From Clostridium_AD frigoriphilum (GTDB lineage Bacteria; Bacillota; Clostridia; Clostridiales; Clostridiaceae): DNA of 64,000 nucleotides. Under the pieces are notes generated by a model. It worked only from the letters and a program-made list of their open reading frames with translations. It had not been told where the DNA came from and made no database searches. Positions 54,385-63,871 of the stretch are shown piece by piece. Each line of letters opens with the position of its first letter. The stretch's first letter is position 1. The stretch covers positions 124,001 to 188,000 of the forward strand of contig NZ_JAZHFS010000008.1 in assembly GCF_036541405.1 (NCBI RefSeq), in the 5' to 3' direction. The position numbers and the translations under genes are program-made.

Positions 54385-56295
54385 TTGAAAACTTCTTTTA
54401 TAAAGGTTTCTGCTGCTTGTCCAATAGTAAATGTGGCAGATATAGAATTCAACTTAACTAACATACAAAAATGCATTACACAGGCTTACGCAGAAGGATC
54501 AAAATTTATAGTTTTTCCAGAACTTTGCATAACAGCTTATACCTGTGCAGACTTATTTATGCAACATCAATTAATTAAAAAATCCGAAGATGCCATTAAA
54601 TCTCTATGTGAGTTTTCTGAAAACAAAGATATATTAATTGCTGTGGGATCTCCTCTCTACTTTAATGATTGTCTATATAATTGCGCTTATATAATATTTA
54701 ATGGAAAACTGTTGGGAATAGTACCAAAAAGCTATATTCCTAATTACTCTGAGTTTTACGAGAAAAGATGGTTTGCAGAGGGCCTTGGCATAATAAACAA
54801 AACCGTAAATCTTTCTTTTGCAAGTGATATTCCTTTTGGGACGAACTTATTATTTACTTGCGACAATATTAAATTTGGTTTTGAAATTTGTGAAGATCTT
54901 TGGGTAACCATTCCTCCAAGCAGCTACTTGTCTCTTCAGGGTGCAAATATAATTGCTAACCTATCTGCATCTAATGAATTAGTTAGTAAAGCTGATTATA
55001 GAAAATCCTTAGTAACATCTCAAAGTGCAAGATGTATGTGCTCTTATTTGTATGCATCATCTGGTGTTTTTGAATCTTCTACCGATTTAGTTTTCAGTGG
55101 TCATCTTTTAATTAGTGAAAATGGTTTATTATTAAAGGAAAATAATAGATTTCAAAGAGAAAACGAAGTTATCTCATCTATTATTGATATAAATAAGTTG
55201 AATAGTGAAAGAATGAAAAATACAAGTTTTAGAAATACTAATTCCATATGTTCTTTTGAAGTAAAAGAAATATCTTTTCAATTTAAGGATATGGATTTTG
55301 GCATATTTGATAGGAACATTGATAAATATCCTTTTGTACCTTCTAACCAATTTAAGCGTGAAGTACGCTGCGCAGAAATATTTAATATTCAATCTTCGGC
55401 TCTTGCTAAAAGATTTTCATACACTGGACTTAATAAAGCAATAGTTGGGATTTCTGGAGGACTTGATTCAACACTAGCACTACTTGTTATAGTTAAGACC
55501 TTTGATAAACTAAAAATACCATTAAAGAACATTATAACTATAACTATGCCTGGTTTTGGGACTACAGATAGGACTTATTTGAATGCAATAAATCTATGCA
55601 AAAACTTAGGTACTGACCTTAGAGAAATTAATATAGTTGACGCATGTCTTTTGCATTTTAAAGATATAGGTCATCCAGTAGAGAAACATGATGTAACGTA
55701 TGAGAATGTTCAAGCAAGAGAAAGAACTCAAATCCTTATGGATCTTGCAAATAAGGAAGGTGGACTGCTAATAGGTACAGGCGATTTATCAGAACTTGCT
55801 TTAGGTTGGTGCACATATAATGGAGACCATATGTCTATGTACTCTGTAAATTGTTCAATCCCTAAGACATTGGTGAGATATTTAGTCAAATATGTAGCAG
55901 ATAAAGAATCCTCAAAACAAGTTACAGACATTCTTTTAGATATTCTTGACACCCCAGTAAGTCCTGAACTTATGCCTAAAGATAAAAGCGGGAAAATAAC
56001 GCAAAAGACTGAAGACATAGTAGGACCATATGTACTTCATGACTTCTTTCTTTATTATTTTATGAAGCAAGGAGCAACCCCTGAAAAAATATTATTTTTA
56101 GCAAAGCAAGCATTTATTGGTGACTTTGAAGAAGTCGTAATAATTAAATGGTTCGATAAATTTATAAAGAGATTTTTCACTCAACAATTTAAACGTTCCG
56201 CACTGCCTGATGGTCCAAAAGTAGGAACAATAAGTGTTTCTCCAAGAGGTGATCTTAGAATGCCATCAGATGCTAGTTATAATTCTTTCCTTTAA
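54385..56295 (+). CDS. nadE: Glutamine-dependent NAD+ synthase
   Basis: 636 residues: an N-terminal nitrilase-type glutaminase (F-P-E-L-C-I-T-A-Y-T-C with the catalytic Glu, the catalytic Cys in G-F-E-I-C-E-D-L-W) and a C-terminal NAD synthetase with the PP-loop G-I-S-G-G-L-D-S-T-L-A-L near residue 358. Glutamine ammonia is channelled to deamido-NAD+ to form NAD+. A TTG start is used; AGAAAGG lies 12 bases upstream, a little far. It appears monocistronic. Confidence 0.94.
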   Translation: MKTSFIKVSAACPIVNVADIEFNLTNIQKCITQAYAEGSKFIVFPELCITAYTCADLFMQHQLIKKSEDAIKSLCEFSENKDILIAVGSPLYFNDCLYNCAYIIFNGKLLGIVPKSYIPNYSEFYEKRWFAEGLGIINKTVNLSFASDIPFGTNLLFTCDNIKFGFEICEDLWVTIPPSSYLSLQGANIIANLSASNELVSKADYRKSLVTSQSARCMCSYLYASSGVFESSTDLVFSGHLLISENGLLLKENNRFQRENEVISSIIDINKLNSERMKNTSFRNTNSICSFEVKEISFQFKDMDFGIFDRNIDKYPFVPSNQFKREVRCAEIFNIQSSALAKRFSYTGLNKAIVGISGGLDSTLALLVIVKTFDKLKIPLKNIITITMPGFGTTDRTYLNAINLCKNLGTDLREINIVDACLLHFKDIGHPVEKHDVTYENVQARERTQILMDLANKEGGLLIGTGDLSELALGWCTYNGDHMSMYSVNCSIPKTLVRYLVKYVADKESSKQVTDILLDILDTPVSPELMPKDKSGKITQKTEDIVGPYVLHDFFLYYFMKQGATPEKILFLAKQAFIGDFEEVVIIKWFDKFIKRFFTQQFKRSALPDGPKVGTISVSPRGDLRMPSDASYNSFL

Positions 56296-56312
56296 TATCT
56301 ATTCACACACAG

Positions 56313-56726
56313 AAAAAAATATATATTACGTGTATTGAATCAAGCTTTAGAACTCCAAATTTACTTTTAATTGATTTTTGTTTTTTATCAAATTAATTAA
56401 AAATAAAGTTACTACTCAGGCATCATAAATTATGTGAAGGTATAAGAAAGCTGAAAGAATACGGGTATGAATTCCTCCGGAAGTAGCACCAAATAAGAAG
56501 AGCAGAAACAATTGAAATCCCATTTAAAGTTCTTCTTTTGCAAGTAAAAATTCTCGTAAGACTGCCACAGGCAGTCTAGCGAACCGGCGCACGCCGAATG
56601 TGAGAGTTAGAGAATTTTTATTTACAAAAGATTAGAACTTCTTAATGGGATTTCACGTTTCAAACTCTTATTTGGTGCCACGCCGGAGAAATTCATGGAT
56701 TGCAATACGCGTAATATATACTTTTT
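56313..56726. repeat. Palindromic element copy 5, about 0.41 kb
   Basis: Terminal inverted repeats: AAAAATATATATTACGTGTATTGAATC-like on the left (from 56313) and GATTGCAATACGCGTAATAT... on the right (56698-56726). A second nested pair is ATGAATT-CTCCGG...GCACCAAATAAG with CTTATTTGGTGC...CCGGAGAAATTCAT. A third pair is AAAAATTCTC/GAGAATTTTT. Two small GC-rich hairpins, AGACTGCCACAGGCAGTCT and CGGCGCACGCCG, sit at the centre. The element ends exactly at the yaaR stop codon and fills the 430-base gap; no ORF. Confidence 0.75.
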
Positions 56727-57148
56727 CACTTATATATATCAACGATTAACCCTGAAATTTCATCAATAGTATTTGCTACCTTAAGATTATCTTTTTCCTG
56801 ACTAAGTAACATTTGAGTAAGTTCTTCAAGTTTAGCATCTACAGTATCTACTGTTATAAAATATTGTGTTTGCCAAAAACTAATATCTTTTTTAACCTCG
56901 TACATATGTTTCAAAACAGACTCCAAGTATTCTTTAATTAAATTTTTATATGCTTTAACATCAGCATAACATTTTGTAGTGCTTAACCTATTTCCTTTCT
57001 TTTTTATATCATCCATCATCTCCTTTAGTTGCTCTTCTGATTTATTATGCCTAGCAGAACTAAAGTTTTGAGAAAAATCCATTTTATTCTGAATAGGTTT
57101 TTTATCTGTTGAAATAGTCGAATTTCTTCTAGTTCTTGATATTTCCAT
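56726..57148 (-). CDS. YaaR family protein (DUF327)
   Basis: 140 residues, mostly helical after a disordered Ser/Thr-rich start (SRTRRNSTISTDKK). The block RLSTTKCYADVKAYKNLIKEYLESVLKHMYEV is the DUF327/YaaR signature. The molecular function is unknown; in Bacillus the gene lies near DNA replication genes. GGAGGTG precedes the ATG. Its stop codon touches the 0.41-kb palindromic element. Confidence 0.85.
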   Translation of the reverse strand: MEISRTRRNSTISTDKKPIQNKMDFSQNFSSARHNKSEEQLKEMMDDIKKKGNRLSTTKCYADVKAYKNLIKEYLESVLKHMYEVKKDISFWQTQYFITVDTVDAKLEELTQMLLSQEKDNLKVANTIDEISGLIVDIYK

Positions 57149-57374
57149 GATTATTTCACCTCCTATTTATCTATATTTCTGTAATTAAACTTTTTATATC
57201 TTTTACATTCTTATGTATATTATAACGAACTTTCACAAAAAAAATAGCTACAATAAAAAATAAATTCTTGCCCTAAAAAAATATCTGAATTTGCTATTTA
57301 TGTTTATATTAGTATAATTATATATAAATATTATGATTTTTACTATAACAAATTAAATTATAAGAGGTGTCGTA

Positions 57375-57911
57375 GTGCAAAGATTACTGATTATGTTTTG
57401 GACTTTCTTTAAAATAGGCTCTTTTACCTTTGGTGGAGGTTATGCCATGATCCCACTTATTGAAACCGAAGTTGTAAGTAAAAAAAAGTGGCTTTCAAAA
57501 GAAGACTTTTTAGATATAGTTGTTATTTCCCAGACTTTTCCTGGAGCATTAGCTGTCAATTGTAGCATATTTATTGGTTATAGAATTGGCGGTCTAATTG
57601 GAGCTATCATTGGACTTCTAGGTGTTGTTTTACCTTCATTTTTTATAATTCTATGCATATCTATCTTTTTTATGAGATTTCGTGAGTATTACTATGTGAA
57701 TTTAATTTTCAAAGGTATTTCTGCTGCAGTGCCAGTGCTTGTGCTTATAGCTGTAGTAAGTTTATCAAAATCTCTAAAGAAAAGCTATGCAAATCTTATT
57801 GTGATTTTAGTGTCAATTGCAAGCATATTATTTTTCAAAGTAAGTCCTGTTATAGTTATACTTTTATCTGCTTTATATGGAGTTATATTTCTTGGAAAGA
57901 AGGTGAAGTAA
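57375..57911 (+). CDS. Chromate transporter half, N-terminal type
   Basis: 178 residues, five to six membrane helices. The signature F-T-F-G-G-G-Y-A-M-I-P-L-I near residue 15 and S-Q-T-F-P-G-A-L-A-V-N belong to the CHR family. It starts with GTG after AGAGGTG and ends one base before the second half gene. Short CHR proteins work as a pair; physiological substrate in clostridia is uncertain (chromate efflux is known for full-length members). Confidence 0.9.
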   Translation: MQRLLIMFWTFFKIGSFTFGGGYAMIPLIETEVVSKKKWLSKEDFLDIVVISQTFPGALAVNCSIFIGYRIGGLIGAIIGLLGVVLPSFFIILCISIFFMRFREYYYVNLIFKGISAAVPVLVLIAVVSLSKSLKKSYANLIVILVSIASILFFKVSPVIVILLSALYGVIFLGKKVK

Positions 57912-58448
57912 ATGGGTACTCTAATTAAAATTTTTCTAACCTTCTTAAAAATAGGTGCCTTTAGCTTTGGCGGAGGTTATGCTATGCTTCCACTTATCGA
58001 AAAAGAAATTGTAAAAATCAATAATTGGATTAGCTATAAAGATTTTGTTGATATTATTGGAATATCACAGATGACCCCAGGACCAATATCCATAAATTCA
58101 GCTACTTTTGTAGGGTTTAAAGTGGCTGGTATATCAGGTAGTATCGCCGCAACCTTAGGTGTAATTTCATTTTCTTTTGTTCTAGTTTCCATTGCTAACC
58201 ATTATATTGTAAAATTTAAAAATTCATATATAATGAAAGCCGCCCTTGCTGGTATGCGTCCCGCTATGATTGGTCTTATAATTTCTGTATTCTTATCACT
58301 CGGACGGGAATCTTATAAAGACATTAAAAGCGTAATAATTGGATTTATAATACTCGGACTACTACTAACTGATAAATTTAATCCAATTATAACAATAATG
58401 ATTTCTGGAGTACTTGGCATTATATTTTATGGCCTATTACCCATGTGA
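57912..58448 (+). CDS. Chromate transporter half, second gene
   Basis: 178 residues, again with the CHR signature (F-S-F-G-G-G-Y-A-M-L-P-L-I, S-Q-M-T-P-G-P-I-S-I-N). It begins directly after the first half's stop; AAGAAGG lies in the previous gene's last codons. The two halves are clear duplicates and presumably make a heterodimer. Confidence 0.9.
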   Translation: MGTLIKIFLTFLKIGAFSFGGGYAMLPLIEKEIVKINNWISYKDFVDIIGISQMTPGPISINSATFVGFKVAGISGSIAATLGVISFSFVLVSIANHYIVKFKNSYIMKAALAGMRPAMIGLIISVFLSLGRESYKDIKSVIIGFIILGLLLTDKFNPIITIMISGVLGIIFYGLLPM

Positions 58449-58528
58449 TTTTTTAGAATATCCGCCTTTGTTTACCTAATATACTTATTGTTTCATTTCT
58501 ATTAATATGATATGATGTATTTATTGTA

Positions 58529-58666
58529 CCAAAGGGGAGTAGCGAGGGCAGTTTTTCTGCTTTTAATTATTCGTCATCACGGTGTACAAAAATTACACCC
58601 GGATAATTAACTCATTAGATGTTGCCAGACCTTTGTTCTATTCTTTAATAGAGCAAAGGTTTTTTT
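58529..58666 (+). ncRNA. yybP-ykoY (Mn2+) riboswitch with terminator
   Basis: CAAAGGGGAGTAGC (from 58530), the diagnostic 5' part of this class, pairs as P1 (CAAAGG, 58530-58535) with CCTTTG (58630-58635) after GTTGCCAGAC. A side helix GGTGTA/TACACC lies between. The same CCTTTG strand also begins a terminator, ACCTTTGTTCTATT with AATAGAGCAAAGGT followed by seven T (58629-58666). Ligand-stabilised P1 would prevent the terminator, switching on the P2-type ATPase gene downstream, a usual target of this riboswitch. Confidence 0.88.
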
Positions 58667-58719
58667 GTCTATAATAATTTACACTGTAATTGCAAATACT
58701 ATAAAAAGAGGTGGTATTC

Positions 58720-61392
58720 ATGTTCGCACGCAAAACTATAAAAGAAGTTCTAAAAGAATTTAACTCCAATTTAGAAACAGGGCTTTCTCAAAAAGAATCA
58801 GAAATTCAAAGAGAAAAATTTGGATTTAATCAGTTAGAGACTAAAAAGCCTAAAACATTACTTTCTATGTTTTTCGCCCAATTAAATGATATTCTAATTT
58901 ACATTTTAATTGCAGCTGCTGTAATTTCTGCTCTCCTTGGTGAAACAAGCGATGCAGTTATAATTGCTATCGTAATTGTTATCAATGCTACAGTCGGAAT
59001 TATTCAAGAATCAAAAGCTGAAAAAGCTCTTGATGCATTGAAAAAATTATCCACTCCAAAGGCCATAATTAGACGTGATGGAGCGGTAAAAGAAATTCCA
59101 TCTAGAGAGGTTGTGCCTGGAGATATTATTATTATTGATGCTGGTCGATATGTACCTTGCGATATAAGGCTACTTGAAACTGCAAATTTAAAAATCGAGG
59201 AATCTACACTTACAGGCGAATCTGTACCAGTGGATAAAGATGCATCACTTGTATTAAATGGTGATGATATCCCACTAGGTGATCAAAAAAATATGCTCTT
59301 TATGTCAACCCTCGCAACCTATGGTAGAGGTGTTGGAATAGCCGTATCTACTGGAATGAACACTGAGATTGGTAAAATAGCTAAAATGTTAGACGAAAAA
59401 ATAGATACTGAAACGCCGCTACAAAAAAAACTAGCCCAGCTTGGAAAGTTTCTTGGAATAGGTGCATTATTTATATGTGCTCTTATGTTTATTGTAGGTA
59501 TTCTTCAAGGGAGAGATATTTTTGAAATGCTACTTACATCAATTAGTTTAGCTGTTGCCGCTATCCCTGAAGGTCTCCCTGCAATAGTCACTATAGTACT
59601 TGCTATGGGTGTTCAAAAAATGATTAAGGAACATGCAATTGTACGTAAACTACCTGCTGTTGAAACTTTAGGTTCAGTAAATATTATATGTTCAGACAAA
59701 ACAGGAACCTTAACTCAAAATAAAATGACTGTAATGAAATTTTATGCAGGTGATTCTCTAAAAAATATTGACACTCTAAATCTTAATGATAATAATCAAA
59801 AGTTGCTACTTGAAAATCTCATTTTATGTAATGATGCTACATATTCGCAGAGTTCAAAAACAGGTGATCCAACTGAAATTGCACTACTCATTCCTGGTGC
59901 AGACAACAACATATTCAAAGATGAATTAGAGAAAAAACATCAGAGGATTGATGAGATTCCTTTTGAATCAGATAGAAAATTAATGACTACTGTAAATAAA
60001 TATGATGATGAATATTATGTAATGACAAAAGGAGCAATTGATAATCTGTTAAATATATGTACTAAAGCCTATATCAAAGGTAGCATAGTAAACATTACTC
60101 CTGAAATAAAAAAAGACATAATAACAATATCTAATAACATGTCTGATGATGCATTAAGAGTTTTAGGTGCAGCTTATAAAGTTCTTAAAACAAATCATGT
60201 AGATATTGATTCTTTAGAAAGTGATTTAATACTTATTGGACTCGTTGGCATGATTGATCCACCAAGACTTGAAGTTAAAGATTCTATCGCATTATGTCAC
60301 GAGTCAGGCATTAATACTGTAATGATAACTGGCGACCACCAAAATACAGCTTTTGCTATAGCAAAAGAACTTAATATTACAAATGATTCTAAAGCCGTTA
60401 TGTCTGGTAGCGAACTTGATAAAATTTCAGACAAAGAATTAAATAATAGGATTGATAATATTAGGGTATTCGCAAGAGTATCTCCAGAGCATAAAGTGAA
60501 GATTATAAAAGCTTTTAAATCCAAAGGAAACATCGTATCAATGACTGGAGACGGAGTAAATGATGCACCATCCCTTAAAATGGCAAACATTGGTGTTGCA
60601 ATGGGTATAACAGGTACTGATGTAGCTAAAGGTGCCGCTGATATGATATTAGTAGATGATAATTTTTCAACCATTGTTGCTGCTATAAAAGAAGGAAGAA
60701 ACATCTTTCGCAATATCAAAAAGACTGTAATATTCCTTATCTCCTGTAATGTTGGAGAAATTATAGCATTGTTTTTTGCAATACTTTTAGGTTGGGCATC
60801 TCCTCTTCGCCCCATCCATATATTATGGGTTAACTTAATTACAGATACACTTCCAGCTCTAGCTCTAGGAGTCGATCCTGGTGACCCTGATGTAATGAAA
60901 TATAAACCACGTAACCCAAAGGATAGTTTATTTAAGGGCACTACATTAAGTTTAGCTCTTAACGGATTATTAATTGGAATACTAACCCTAGCAGCATTTA
61001 TAATAGGTGCAAAATACTATAGTGGCGATCTAAATCTATTTCCACTATTCCCAAGTGGTCTTAAACCAGACGCTTTAGAACATGCACAAACTATGGCTTT
61101 TGTAGTACTTAGTTGCTCTCAACTTGTTCATTCATTAAATATGAGGAATGAAAAGAAGTCCATATTCCAAATAGGTTTATTTTCAAACAAATATTTAATT
61201 GGATCTATTATCTTAGGCCTAATGCTACAAATCTTTATAATAACTATACCACCACTCGCAAGTGCATTTAGTGTTCACGCTTTGAGTATGCAAGATTGGG
61301 GTTTCGTTACTATATTATCCCTTATGCCCTTAATCTTAAATGAGATTATAAAAATATTTAAACGTATGTCATCTAAAACTTTAGAAAATTAA
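58720..61392 (+). CDS. P2A-type Ca2+/Mn2+-transporting ATPase
   Basis: 890 residues with ten membrane helices. Visible motifs: actuator T-L-T-G-E-S, helix-4 A-A-I-P-E-G-L-P-A, phosphorylation D-K-T-G-T-L-T-Q-N-K, T-G-D-G-V-N-D-A-P. It lacks heavy-metal domains and resembles PMR1/SERCA-like pumps. Control by a yybP-ykoY riboswitch suggests Mn2+ export, as for L. lactis YoaB; Ca2+ remains possible. The ATG at 58720 follows AAAGAGGTGG. Confidence 0.92.
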   Translation: MFARKTIKEVLKEFNSNLETGLSQKESEIQREKFGFNQLETKKPKTLLSMFFAQLNDILIYILIAAAVISALLGETSDAVIIAIVIVINATVGIIQESKAEKALDALKKLSTPKAIIRRDGAVKEIPSREVVPGDIIIIDAGRYVPCDIRLLETANLKIEESTLTGESVPVDKDASLVLNGDDIPLGDQKNMLFMSTLATYGRGVGIAVSTGMNTEIGKIAKMLDEKIDTETPLQKKLAQLGKFLGIGALFICALMFIVGILQGRDIFEMLLTSISLAVAAIPEGLPAIVTIVLAMGVQKMIKEHAIVRKLPAVETLGSVNIICSDKTGTLTQNKMTVMKFYAGDSLKNIDTLNLNDNNQKLLLENLILCNDATYSQSSKTGDPTEIALLIPGADNNIFKDELEKKHQRIDEIPFESDRKLMTTVNKYDDEYYVMTKGAIDNLLNICTKAYIKGSIVNITPEIKKDIITISNNMSDDALRVLGAAYKVLKTNHVDIDSLESDLILIGLVGMIDPPRLEVKDSIALCHESGINTVMITGDHQNTAFAIAKELNITNDSKAVMSGSELDKISDKELNNRIDNIRVFARVSPEHKVKIIKAFKSKGNIVSMTGDGVNDAPSLKMANIGVAMGITGTDVAKGAADMILVDDNFSTIVAAIKEGRNIFRNIKKTVIFLISCNVGEIIALFFAILLGWASPLRPIHILWVNLITDTLPALALGVDPGDPDVMKYKPRNPKDSLFKGTTLSLALNGLLIGILTLAAFIIGAKYYSGDLNLFPLFPSGLKPDALEHAQTMAFVVLSCSQLVHSLNMRNEKKSIFQIGLFSNKYLIGSIILGLMLQIFIITIPPLASAFSVHALSMQDWGFVTILSLMPLILNEIIKIFKRMSSKTLEN

Positions 61393-61436
61393 ATAAATAG
61401 AGGTTGATGAATTAATTCATCAACCTCTATTTATTT
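61391..61436. terminator. Perfect 46-base palindromic terminator
   Basis: Perfectly symmetric around AATT with core AGAGGTTGATG, directly after the ATPase stop codon. Confidence 0.85.
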
Positions 61437-61489
61437 GAATCATATATATGTGTTTTCTTACTTTACTAATACGATCTCTGTGCATAATA

Positions 61490-62425
61490 TTATTTTCTTA
61501 ATTCTTGTCTTCCAGTAACTTTGCTTTTAGCATCCATTTTACATGTGTTTTTAGCTTCAGGTGTAGTAAAATATATATTCCCGTCAACCTTAGTATCTAT
61601 TAACTGAAAGTTATTTGCCGAAATATAAAGGTCACCTTTGAAAGTTCCATGTTCCATACTTGTTTGAGTACTTTTAACAGTTAATTTTGGTACAGTTAAA
61701 GTGAATCTATCTCCTATATTCTTAGCTTTATCTTGACTGTATAGATTTATCTTGCGTTCCAAAAGAGCTTTATCATTTCTAAACTCACCATCAACCACAA
61801 GGTCTTTATTTATAGTTAAACTTTTTTTCATATCAATAGTTTGTATACCATTTTTACTTATAGCCTTTTCAAAAGAAGCTGAAGTGTCTACTCCATTTGA
61901 AATTCTTACTAATTCCTTCTTTCCAGTAACTTTACTTTTAGTATCCATTTTACATGTTTTTTTAGCTTCAGTTGTAGTAAAATATAAATTCCCCTCAACT
62001 GTAGTATCTATTAATTGAAAGTTATTTGCTGAGACATAGAGGTCACCTTTGAAAGTTCCATGTTCTATACTTGTTTTAGGACTATTTACAGTTAATTTTG
62101 GCGCAGTTAAAATGAATTTATCAGTTATGTTCTTATTTTTGTCTTGACTATATAGGTCTATATTACGTCCTACAAAATTTTTATCCTTTTTGAACTCACC
62201 ATTAACTACAAGATCTTCATTTATAGTTATATTCTTTTTCAAGGTAATAATCCATGTACCATTACTACTTATGGCCTTTTCAAATTCTTTTGGAGTACTT
62301 ACCATTGAAGTTGCGGTTATTACCTTTGGAGTTGTTTTAGGCGTTTGAGTTGGAGCTTTCATGTTACATCCTACGAGTGATACGGCTAGTATAGCCGATG
62401 TTAATAATATGCTTTTTGATTTCAT
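61490..62425 (-). CDS. Lipoprotein with two tandem ~140-residue repeats
   Basis: 311 residues. A lipobox (LAVSLVGC, Cys20) is followed by a Thr/Pro-rich spacer and two near-identical units, each running FEKAIS-NG..., K-x-(I/L)-T-I-N-x-D-L-V-V-x-G-E-F, INLYSQDK, KLTV, EHGTFKGDLY(V/I)SANNFQLIDT and YFTT-EAK-TCKMD-KSKVTG. The strand pattern suggests a beta-solenoid. I know no defined function for this family. AGGAGG precedes the ATG. It stands next to the amidase-like gene, both secreted. Confidence 0.75.
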   Translation of the reverse strand: MKSKSILLTSAILAVSLVGCNMKAPTQTPKTTPKVITATSMVSTPKEFEKAISSNGTWIITLKKNITINEDLVVNGEFKKDKNFVGRNIDLYSQDKNKNITDKFILTAPKLTVNSPKTSIEHGTFKGDLYVSANNFQLIDTTVEGNLYFTTTEAKKTCKMDTKSKVTGKKELVRISNGVDTSASFEKAISKNGIQTIDMKKSLTINKDLVVDGEFRNDKALLERKINLYSQDKAKNIGDRFTLTVPKLTVKSTQTSMEHGTFKGDLYISANNFQLIDTKVDGNIYFTTPEAKNTCKMDAKSKVTGRQELRK

Positions 62426-62512
62426 TAGAAATCCTCCTTATTAATAAAATGATTTTTTCTTCGAATATAGTATAACCAAAATAATAATAATTCATGTTTT
62501 ATAAATTTTTAT

Positions 62513-63736
62513 CTATCTTACATGTATTAAATAAAATTTAATATTTTTATCTCCCCAGCCTAAATCCCAAGGCACACGATATCTATCAATAGTATGAGTA
62601 TTAACAAGAGGATAACCATGAGAATCAAAACCAGTAACTATAGCAAAATGATCTATATCGCTACCTTTTGCATAACAGATAAGATCACCTAAATCTAATT
62701 TTTGTATAACCCCACATGGATAATCAGGCATAGGAGAGATTAATTCCTTAAATGTCCCTTTTCCTATTATTTTTCCCCTACCACTATAAGTCAAATATTG
62801 TTTAAAAGCGTCAGCATTAACCCATGCAGATGTTCCGTCAGCTCCACCATATTTTTTGTAAGTACAATGCCAAACACCATCAAATTCTAGGCCACCACCT
62901 TCTTTATCTCCCATTGATTGAGATACATAATTGGTACAATTTCCACCAATGCCAGTATAATTTGTGTATTTTTTATTATATTTTTTTAAATTTCCACTTG
63001 CCCATGGTATTCCACAGTATTTATCCGCATATTTAACAGCATTTATTTTATCATATTTACCTTTGGTAACAGCTTTTGGTTCAGGTAGTATTTTAGGACA
63101 ATTTTGAAGATTATATTTTTCTTTGGTATACTCATTAAGCTTAGGATCTTTTATTTCTCCTGAATAAGATTTTAAAGCATCTTCAAAGCAATCTAAATAC
63201 CAATCAGAGTAAATTACCCATTTCCCATCTTTTTTTATTAAATCCATAGAATGTGTTAATCCCACTCCAAAAATATTTGTAGTCGGATTTGCATCATTTT
63301 TGTAAGTATATTGGAATTTGTAATATTCATCTACTAATAAGCGAAGACCTCTTTGCGTACTAGTTATTTTTCTAACTTTTGGAGTAGATTCAACTTTTAC
63401 ATAATTCATATCTCTTTGACATGACCACTCATTAAAATAACTAAGTCTTTTCACTTCATGCTCCAAGCTCCATTTTCCAAGCTTTTGAGAAATATCATAA
63501 TGATTAGGTAGATTAGTAATATCTTTAGTAATAAACATTGAATTACGCTCTTTATAAATGTCTTCAATTACTTTTGTCATCTCAGCTGTATCAGAATTTA
63601 CAGGATCTATTGTAGAAATTGCCATAGCTTTACTTGTAAAAAAATCATTTGATTTATAGCAAAATAAACCTACTAATAAAAGAAAAGAGGACAGAATAAT
63701 AATAGAAGTATTAATTTTGCAAATATGTTCTTTCAT
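62513..63736 (-). CDS. Secreted amidase-domain protein (Amidase_6-like)
   Basis: 407 residues. A membrane segment/signal (SIIILSSFLLLVGLFCYK, about 9-26) precedes a middle region of unknown fold. The C-terminal 180 residues match the putative amidase domain (Amidase_6): A-V-K-Y-A-D-K-Y-C-G, the nucleophile region G-G-N-C-T-N-Y-V-S-Q-S-M, H-F-A-I-V-T-G and V-N-T-H-T-I-D. The Cys and His suit a papain/CHAP-like peptidoglycan or amide hydrolase. The ATG at 63736 follows GGAGGTG. It is followed by the repeat lipoprotein. Confidence 0.8.
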   Translation of the reverse strand: MKEHICKINTSIIILSSFLLLVGLFCYKSNDFFTSKAMAISTIDPVNSDTAEMTKVIEDIYKERNSMFITKDITNLPNHYDISQKLGKWSLEHEVKRLSYFNEWSCQRDMNYVKVESTPKVRKITSTQRGLRLLVDEYYKFQYTYKNDANPTTNIFGVGLTHSMDLIKKDGKWVIYSDWYLDCFEDALKSYSGEIKDPKLNEYTKEKYNLQNCPKILPEPKAVTKGKYDKINAVKYADKYCGIPWASGNLKKYNKKYTNYTGIGGNCTNYVSQSMGDKEGGGLEFDGVWHCTYKKYGGADGTSAWVNADAFKQYLTYSGRGKIIGKGTFKELISPMPDYPCGVIQKLDLGDLICYAKGSDIDHFAIVTGFDSHGYPLVNTHTIDRYRVPWDLGWGDKNIKFYLIHVR

Positions 63737-63814
63737 TAATTTATACACCTCCAAGTTGCGTTAATTTAGTATTCCACAACTTAAAGATTTCTTGCAAAAA
63801 ATCACAAAAAATAT

Positions 63815-63857
63815 TAAACGGCTAAAGCCTTTTAATATTTAAGGCTTTAGCCGTTTA
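63815..63857. terminator. Strong hairpin between amidase gene and next CDS
   Basis: TAAACGGCTAAAGCCTT (63815-63831) pairs with AAGGCTTTAGCCGTTTA (63841-63857). It follows the stop of the partial minus-strand gene, which it should terminate. Confidence 0.85.
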
Positions 63858-63871
63858 GTAATTTCTCTTAT

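Noticed and set aside
60297..60941. A 214-codon minus-strand ORF inside the P2A ATPase gene.
   Set aside because: It lies wholly antisense to a clear, well-conserved gene and shows no family motifs.
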